A stretch of 64,000 bases of DNA from Cryptomeria japonica (taxonomy: Eukaryota; Streptophyta; Pinopsida; Cupressales; Cupressaceae), in NCBI RefSeq assembly GCF_030272615.1, contig NC_081408.1, positions 405,239,389-405,303,388 of the forward strand, read 5' to 3'. The notes under the pieces are model-generated. The model saw only the letters and a program-made list of their open reading frames with translations. It did not search any database and had not been told where the DNA came from. Below are positions 56,836 to 64,000 of the stretch, one piece after another. Made by a program: the position numbers and the translations under genes. Each line of letters opens with the position of its first letter. Position 1 is the first letter of the stretch.

Positions 56836-58695
56836 GTCCGCCCTCCCCGAATGTGCTTGTCCTCAAGCAAACTCAAAGCTGGATGCTGTAAAATAGTATC
56901 ACTCTCCCATGTAGCATCCTCTGCCGGCAAATCTTTCCACTCAACCAAATATTCGTTGATGACACGCCTCCGTAGATGACGCTCTCTGAAATCCAGAATG
57001 GCCTCAGGTACTATCGCTAACTTCCCCTCATCATCCAAGGGTGGTAAATCTGCAGAAGGAACTATGTGTTGTCCCAAAGCCTTCTTGAGGCGCGATACAT
57101 GAAACACATTAGTACCCTACTGTCTGCCGGTAACTCCAACTCATAAGCCACCTCACCAACACGCCTGACAATCATGAATGGTCCATAGTAGTGTGGCTTG
57201 AGTTTATCTGCACTCTTCTTCCTCAGGGTGGACTGCCTATAGGGCTAAAGCATCAGATATACCATATCTTTAATCTCAAATGCTCGCTCAACCCTCTTCT
57301 GATCAACATATTGCTTCTGTTGATTCCGAGCCTTCTGGATGTTCTCACGAAGAGCTCTCATAATGTCCTGGTTCTCTTGTAACAGATGCCCAGCACTAGG
57401 CATTCTGCAATCGCTCAACAATAAATCCAGGAAACTCGGTGCATCATAACCATACAAGGCTCTGAAAGGTGTCATTTGAATAGTCATGTGGTGAGTGGAA
57501 TTATAACAATACTTGCACAAGTGTAACCACTTCACCCAAGCCTTCTACTGCCCTGAAATGTAATTCTGCAGGTATCCTTCCACCCATTTGTTGATAATCT
57601 CTGTCTGACCATCAGTTTGGGGGTGGTAACTGGTACTCGGAGTGAGCTTTGTCCCGCAAAGTCTGAATAACTACTGCCTGAAGTGACCCGTGAACCTGTT
57701 GTCCCTATCATTGACAATACTCCGAGGTAAACCATGCAATCTGAATACCTCACGAAAGAAAAGATCGACCACATGTGCAGCTGAATAAGTAGTCGTGATC
57801 AGGAAGAATTGTGCATACTTAGTCAACCGATCAACTACCACATAAATGCTGTCTCTCCCTTGAGCTTTTGGCAAGCCCGTAATAAAGTCCATAGACACCC
57901 ATTCCCACTTCCTGTTAGGAATAGGAAGTGGTTGAAGTAACTCTGTAGGAAAACTGTGCTCCTGCTTGTTTTGTTGGCAGACAAATTACTCTTTGATGTA
58001 CTGAAGAACATCATACTTGAGACCCTTCCAAGCTGCCTATAGGTCTTAAAGTAACCGGAATGTCCAGCCATAGGTGAATCATGGAAAGCCCTCAATACTA
58101 TGCGCTTCACTTTAGAACCTGGGACTAGAAATATCAACTCTTTGTAAATTATGAGGTCATTCAAAACAGAGCACCTGCTGTCCTGTACTGTACCATCAAT
58201 AATACTAGAGGCCCATGGCTTCTTGGCATACTCTGCTATAATCAAGTGTTTCCAATCTTCAGAAACAGCTGCCATGGAGCTCAAATGGGGACGGCGAGAT
58301 AAAGCATCAACAACAATGTTCTAAGTCCCTTTGACATAGGAGATGTCAAAATCATAAGACTATAATTTGCTGACCCACTTCCGTTGACGCTCATTTAGAT
58401 CCCGCTGTCCAAGGAAATGCTTCAAGCTATTATGATCAGTTTTGACACAAAACTTGCTGCCAACTAAATATTGCCTGAACTTAGCCATTGCATGCATGAT
58501 AGCCAACATTTTCTTATCATAAATACTATAGATTCTCTCAGGACCCCTAAGCTTTTTGCTCTCAAAAGCTATAGGATGACGATCTTGCATAATTATTGCA
58601 CCAATACCCTCTCCACATGCATCACAATGACCTCAAAAGGTTTGGTAAAATCTGGTAAAGCAAGAATTGGACATGTAGTCATCAATTGCATGAAC

Positions 58696-58713
58696 CATAG
58701 TTGGACTACTTGC
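58696..58713 (+). repeat. Left terminal inverted repeat of the hAT element
   Basis: CATAGTTGGACTACTTGC, preceded by the target repeat GCATGAAC. Confidence 0.92.
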
Positions 58714-59161
58714 GACTCGGCTTGACTCGCCAAGCCCCTGGGAAAAAAACTCGAGGAAAAGTCGGGAAAAACTCGACAACTTAAAAACACGCTTAAACTT
58801 TGTAAAAAATGCATTTTTTTTTGCAAAATTTAATGAGAAGATGCATCCAATGAGTCAATAAATGATAACACAAAAGAAACAAGCTGATTTTAGATATATT
58901 TAAATGCAAAGTGTCTACAAAATCGCATCCTCATGAGGAATGCTGATGGCTGGAAGCCTGGAAGCAAAATAGTAAATTACTAAATAGTTTTTGTAAAAAC
59001 AAAATTAAATACATCGTTACAAATTACAATTACAACTTCCTCTTCCTAGCTCTAGCAAAAACTTGGGGAGAGGTAGAACTAGATGGTCTAGTCGTATAAG
59101 TCTGCTGTGGATGTGACTGTGCCTCCTCGCTCGGTATGGCTGACTGAGACTCATCCTCCAT
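58714..59161. other. 3' subterminal region of the hAT element
   Basis: ACTCG-type motifs (GCGACTCGGC, TTGACTCGCC, AAACTCGAGG, AAAACTCGAC) crowd the first ~80 bp. The rest is non-coding sequence and the 3' untranslated region of the transposase, including AT-rich poly(A)-signal-like stretches. Confidence 0.6.
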
Positions 59162-61866
59162 CTAGGATGAAGCTATGTCTCCACCTGCTTCTGGCACTAG
59201 CAATGAATCCTCATCCTCATCCTCTTCCTCCTCAATGTCATCCAGCCTGAAACCAAATCCACCCTCCTCCTCCATAGCCTGCCTCTCCAAATCAGTGATG
59301 GCAGTGTCAGAAAACAATGGAGGCTGCTCCTGTGATGTCCAATCACTGTAAGGATCTATATCATCCAAGTCAATTGGACCACCTTCTAGTTCCTCTACCT
59401 TCTTTATGTGCAATCGAAGATTATATTGCATGTAGACAAGGTCATTGAGCCGTTTCTGCGCTAACTTGCTCCTCTTCTTCGTGTGGATTGCTTCAAACAA
59501 GCTCCAATTGCGCTCACAATTGGATGAACTGCAAGGCTGACATAAGACTCTGAGGGCAAATTTTTTGAGATGTGGGGTGTTTCCACCCCAATTTTGCCAC
59601 CAAGCATCTGCAAAATAAATAAAATGGAAAATTTAGAAAGCAAAGAGAAAAGAGAAAACATAATTTATCAATCATTTTAGTCTTTAGATCCCAAAATCCA
59701 AATGGCAAATGTTATACCTGGGGTTTAAGTGGTTCTTCCTCTCCTAGCCAGCTCTGAAGAGAATGGCTTCCTCATAATTTTGGAGCTCACTCACAATGAG
59801 ATCTCTCTCCTCAACATCGGGTACCATCCTCTCAATGCATGTACTGAGGCCCTCCATGACTTCTCCATTCGAATCTGAGTAAGAACCCCCAAACCTAAAA
59901 CGAGGGTTGAGGAAGTACCCTGTTGCATGAATGGGTTGGTGGAGCTGATTGTTCCACCTCCTATCAACAATTTCCCAAATGGGATCAAATTTGAGTCTAT
60001 CCCCCTTGTAGTAATTTTTGATAGACTCCTTGGCCCTATCCATGGCCTCATAAAGATATCCCATTGGAGTTTTATCGCCATCCACCAAGTGAAGAACTCG
60101 AACCAAGGGCTCTGACACCTACAATTGAAAAATACAAACTACAAAAAGATTAAAATTTAAATAATGAAGTTACAAATTAGTAATGAGAGACTTGGATCAA
60201 GAATAACTAAAATTTAAACCTTCACAATCTCTGCAGCCCTTTGTGCAAATTGGCTGTCGAAGACTATGCATGCGACAACTTCTCCTTTAGGCTTCTTTGA
60301 ATAAGGTGAGTTAAGCCATTCTCCACTCACAAACATTTGTTTCAAAGAAGTCAATGCAGCAAGAAGGCTTTGCAACGTTAGAAAATCGTTGCAAACCTTG
60401 TGACACCAGCTCTCACCAAATCTTTCCCTTGGGCGTGCTGTCTCATCAAATTTAGGACCCAAAGGTGATTGTAAATATATTTGGTGATCCTCCTTGCATC
60501 TTCCACAACTGGACTCACCCACTCAAGTTTTTCTATGTCCTCCAAAAGAAGGTCAAGGACATGTGCTGCACAAGGTGTCCAAAAAAGAGTGGGGTGCCTC
60601 TCTTGGAGGATTCTTTCTGCAAAAGAAGAATTTATTCTTAAGAAATATGCAACCATGTAAAACAAAGCCACAACAAATGAAAATATTGCTAATGCCTAAA
60701 GGTGATAATTTAAAAGGATTCTACCTGCTGACACATATGTTGTTGCATTATCTGTGATGATTTGCACCACATTCTCTACCCCCACCTCCATGACGATATG
60801 CTCCAACATTCTAGCCAATGTTTCTGCATTTTTCATCTTGCTGGAGGTATCAACAGATCTCAAGAACACTACATTCTCCTTGCAAGCAACCAAAAAAATG
60901 ATGATGGTGCGGTTCTTGCCATCTGTCCACCCATCAGAAAGAATGGTGCAGCCATAATTTGCCCATTCAATTTTTTGATCCTCCATCACTTCTCTTGTCC
61001 TAGCAACTACATTTGTGAGTAACCTGTAAGTGCAAAGTGAAATTAGGTCTTAGTACACAATTTTGATTTAATAAACAAGAAATCTAAAAAATAATTAAAA
61101 ATGAAATCAAGTGGACTATGTAGTAATTTACTAACCTCCTACTCAAATCCTTGCGAGAAGGGGCCTTGTACCCCTTTCCTGAAACTGTCACAGCAGTCAC
61201 CAAATTCAGCCAATAAGCATTGTCCGCCACATTGAATGCAATGTTGTTGAAGTACCAAAAATCAGCTATTGCAATGTCAGTTTTTTCATGTACCTCCTTA
61301 TTCCATCCAGTGGCCTCTAATGATGGTTGTGCTCCAGGTGTGTTCCTGGGCACAAAATAATCACCTATGGACCTTAATCGTGATGATGGAAGTGGAACAG
61401 TGCCAGATACTCTACTAGAGGAAGCAGAAGCAATGGGCGAGGTGATGGTGGGTTTGCGGATACGTGGGCCATGCCGAGAGCCCACTATGCCCTCAAGTGC
61501 TTCTTGTTCCTCTTCAAGGTCAATAGCAACACCTTGAGATTCAGCTATGGCTAATCTCATGGCTAGCTTTGCCCTCTCCCTTTGCAATTTCTTCTCTTCC
61601 CCAGCTGCAAGTAGGGCATTCATTTGTCTTTTTATTTCTTCATTGGTCCCAGGGCATGCTCTAGCATCATGCCTGTCTATTCCTGCAAGGTTGTATTTGA
61701 GGCGGTTGATGCCTCCATGAAGTATTTTCTCACACTTTATGCATATAATTGACCCAGGATGGGGTCCCTCATAGGCATACCTCCATGCCCCATCTCTAGC
61801 ACCTCTAGGACGGGTGCCTATATATCCAGATGAGCATGGATCTAGTGGCCATTGCTCCCTTGCCAT
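59162..61866 (-). CDS. hAT transposase, five exons, probably inactivated by small frameshifts
   Basis: Proposed exons on the - strand: 61866-61136, 61023-60725, 60616-60220, 60118-59718 and 59607-59162, all with GT-AG junctions, about 755 codons. Exon 1 has a BED-type zinc finger (CIKCEKILHGGINRLKYNL, with HDARAC following). Exons 1-3 span the DUF659/RNase-H-like catalytic region (YGCTILSDGWTDGKNR, DNATTYV, FWTPCAAHVLDLLLEDI). Exon 5 holds the hATC dimerisation domain (WWQNWGGNTPHLKKFALRVL, then SSNCERNWSLFE) and a long acidic tail. One base seems lost near 60385 (after TRFATIF), and the frame also shifts near the end of exon 4 (after EAILFRAG), so this copy is probably dead, though only recently. 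The transposase would cut and paste elements with these ends. Confidence 0.88.
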
Positions 61867-62467
61867 GATTAATGCTTACTTAACCTACACATACAAAGTG
61901 AAAAAAAAATTTAACATTGTAGTTAAACAATTTAGCAAACTATCTACATTAGTTTAAATAAATTTAGACATCATTCAAATCTTTTTAAAAAAAAAAGTAA
62001 GTTTTGAATTTTTTTTTGAAAACTAGATTCTTCAAAAAAATTGTGAAAATTCAACAAAATCTGTCAAATCTAGTGTTAAATCTTGTGCAAATAACTTAGA
62101 AATGATATAGACTATCTAGGAATCATTTCTAATCCATCCAAATGCAACAAAAAATAAACAATTTGTTTTAAAAAAACATAGAAAGAAAAAAAAAAACTTA
62201 CCTGGGAATCTGATTTTCCCTTCAAATCCCCTTCAAATCCACTTGGAATCACTCAAAAATCACTCTAAATCACCTTGCAAGTCACTCCAAGTCAACTTCA
62301 CCCTTCTCAACCCAAAACCCAATCGAAAAACAAAAAATGAATTATGTTTTTGCCGTTTTCGGCTAAGAGAAACAAGCAGGCAAGTTTTTGTCATGGACTC
62401 GCCGAGTTTTCTGGCGAGTAGAAGTAAAATCTACTCACCAGGCTCAAAAACTCGGCGAGAGTTTTCG
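61867..62467. other. 5' leader/subterminal region of the hAT element
   Basis: AT-rich leader between the transposase start and the right terminal repeat. Motifs such as ACTCGGCGAG, GACTCGCCGAG and TGGCGAGTAG cluster near 62390-62470 and are mirrored near 58710-58770 at the other end. They are probable transposase-binding subterminal repeats. Confidence 0.6.
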
Positions 62468-62485
62468 GCAAGTGTTCCATCTATG
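62468..62485 (-). repeat. Right terminal inverted repeat of the hAT element
   Basis: On the - strand CATAGATGGAACACTTGC, bordered on the right by the target repeat GTATGAAC. Confidence 0.92.
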
Positions 62486-64000
62486 GTATGAACTTCTCAA
62501 AACACTTTTGTGCTAGAGGTGTCCAAACAAATGTACCCTGTTTGTCAAATCAGTAAGTGGTGCGGCGTGCCATGAGAAACCACTAACAAACCGACAGTAG
62601 AAGGTACGTAAACCAACAAATCCCCTGAGCTGAGTCAAGGTCTCAGGTGTAGCCCAATCAACAATGGCACAAAGCTTATTCGGATCCATGCGAACTCCCT
62701 CTTTGCTGATTATGTGACTCAAATACAAAAGTTCTGCCATTCCCAATGCACACTTGCTTTCCTTGGCGTAAAAAGACTCCCTGTCAAGTATGCCTAAAAC
62801 AGTATCCAAGTGAACCAGGTGCTCCTCCCAAGTTCTACTGTAAACCAAAATGTCATCAAAGAAAACCAGAACAAATCTCCTCAACTGAGACTGGAAGACC
62901 TTGTTCATAGTGGACTGAAAAGTAGCCGGTGGGTTGGTTAACCCAAAAGGCATAACCAAAAACTTAGTGTCCACAATGACATCTGAATGCAGTCTTCTCA
63001 ATATCATGCTCCCTGACACTGATATGATGATAACCTGTCCTCAAGTCAATCTTAGAGAAATAACAAGCTCCGTGAAGCTCATCTAACAACTCATCGATGC
63101 GAGGAATGGGATACCTGTTCTTTACTGTCTTTCTATTCAAAATACGGTAATCAATGCACATTCTAAGTGTGCCATCTTTTTTCTTCACCAAAACAACTGA
63201 TGAAGCGAAAGGAGACTTACTCGGCCTTATGTGTCCCATCGATAGAAGTTCTTTGATGGTCCTCATAATTTCATCTTTCAACCACTTGGGGTGCCGGTAG
63301 GGTGTAATCATGATGGACTTGGTGCCCTCTTCAAGCTCAATAATGTGCTCTATGCCTCCATCAGGAGGCCTACTAGGAGGCATGTCACTAAACACCTTTG
63401 TATGCTTGACTCTAAGCTCTTGAATATCTGAATGGTATAGTGTTTTATGCTACTCCCCATAAGTAGGCATTAGTTTACACTCTACTGCCTAATCCACCAT
63501 GTCATGTTTGACAAGTCTCTCCATTCTTTTAAGAGTGATTAATTTTATGTTGCTGGCCTTGATAGCTTTAAGAACATGATTAGTCCTATCAATTTTGAAT
63601 TTCATCTCCATATCTCTAAAGTTGAGTGTAAATTCACCTATTGCATAAAGCCATGTCATGCCAAGGACCACATCCATGTTTCCCATGTTAACCACATAAA
63701 AATCAGCGTTGAATTCATAATTATTGAGTTTCATGGGTAAGTCTGAAGTCATTCTATCACAAGTCAGCACATTACCATCAACAACTTTCACCCTGATGCC
63801 TTCAAACTCTTGAGTTTGAATCCCACGCTTCTCCACCAACCGTGCATCTATGAAATTATGAGTTACATCTGTATCAAGTAGAGAAATGACTCTTTGATCA
63901 GCCAAGAGTCCACACAACCTAAAAGATCCTTCTCCTTGCATGCTAGACATATGAGCTTCCCGTAGATCAAACTCTCCTTCATTTTGAACTCCCTTCTCTG

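Larger units (their letters stand above)
58696..62485 (-). mobile_element. hAT DNA transposon, 3.79 kb, nearly complete
   Basis: The terminal inverted repeats CATAGTTGGACTACTTGC (left) and CATAGATGGAACACTTGC (right, complement) match at 15 of 18 positions. Flanking 8-bp target repeats GCATGAAC (58688-58695) and GTATGAAC (62486-62493) differ at one base; 8 bp is the hAT standard. Subterminal regions are rich in ACTCG/CGAGT motifs, likely transposase-binding repeats. The interior holds one five-exon transposase gene on the - strand. It is inserted in the reverse transcriptase to RNase H linker of the chromovirus, so it is younger than that element. Confidence 0.95.
55664..64000 (-). mobile_element. 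Ty3/gypsy chromovirus (chromodomain-bearing LTR retrotransposon), broken, continues past the window
   Basis: The 3' LTR (55664-56835) is preceded on the - strand by the purine tract CGGGGAGGGCGGAC. Reading upstream from there are a chromodomain, integrase, RNase H, reverse transcriptase and protease in gypsy order. The 5' part and the 5' LTR lie beyond 64000, so no LTR-based age can be given. A hAT transposon (58696-62485) is inserted between reverse transcriptase and RNase H. Excluding that insertion, the coding region has many breaks (about eight or more). The element itself sits inside a hAT transposase gene. Confidence 0.9.
56836..64000 (-). pseudogene. Chromovirus gag-pol coding region, partial (fossil)
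   Basis: From high to low coordinates there is a retropepsin-like domain near 63.5-63.95 kb and the N-terminal part of reverse transcriptase near 63.0-63.4 kb ([30 protein letters not shown]). The catalytic part is near 62.5-63.0 kb (VLVFFDDILVYSR). After the inserted hAT element comes RNase H near 58.36-58.65 kb (TDHNSLKHF), the integrase zinc-binding region near 58.1 kb, the integrase core near 57.5-57.9 kb (MDFITGLPKAQG) and a chromodomain near 56.87-56.97 kb (YLVEWKDLPAEDATWE). The chromodomain places it among plant chromoviruses. Broken in many places. Confidence 0.9.

Overview
This is plant nuclear DNA, most likely from a gymnosperm (conifer-like). It holds one clear host gene, a DDX3/Ded1-type DEAD-box RNA helicase (RH37/RH52/RH11 group), on the + strand. 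Five coding exons are visible: 7486-8166, 10178-10261, 49680-49922, 50747-50914 and 51118-51231. All junctions are GT-AG and all exons are whole codons (phase 0). The exons give 430 residues, from the start ATG through helicase motif IV. Motifs V and VI and the C-terminal tail are absent, so the gene runs past base 64000. Intron 2 is about 39.4 kb and intron 5 is longer than 12.7 kb. Both are packed with transposable elements, and this is the main reason for suggesting a gymnosperm. The species cannot be named from the sequence.

Layout. 1-1758: AT-rich flank with a weak organelle-rRNA-like patch. 1759-7040: an old Copia element with both LTRs, on the - strand, ending 445 bp upstream of the helicase ATG. 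7041-10261: promoter region, exon 1, intron 1 and exon 2. 10262-49679: intron 2. It holds a chimeric Copia locus (about 10.7-18.6 kb), hAT-like debris (18.7-20.1 kb), and a very young LTR element that carries gag/protease-like and Arg-rich reading frames but no reverse transcriptase or integrase (22312-30110, target repeat GGATC). A nest of giant-LTR Ty3/gypsy-like elements follows (about 30.4-48.4 kb). 49680-51231: exons 3-5. 51232-64000: intron 5, with a three-level nest in which a hAT fragment is interrupted by a chromodomain-bearing Ty3/gypsy element, which is in turn interrupted by a nearly complete hAT transposon (58696-62485) with its own five-exon transposase gene.

The most unusual part is the giant-LTR nest. 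The LTRs share a 5' head containing the palindrome CCCCATTGCAAATGGGG, but each carries a different tandem array: (1) sixteen plus four copies of a ~170-bp unit, each built around a ~37-bp near-perfect hairpin; (2) about twenty copies of a GGCGGACTTT-type minisatellite plus five copies of an exact 117-bp unit; (3) a long purine-rich tract. I know of no name for this arrangement. The young gag-only element with its own Arg-rich second reading frame is the other strong candidate for something undescribed.

Functionally only the helicase is a host gene. Everything else is mobile-element sequence that the helicase transcript must splice out.
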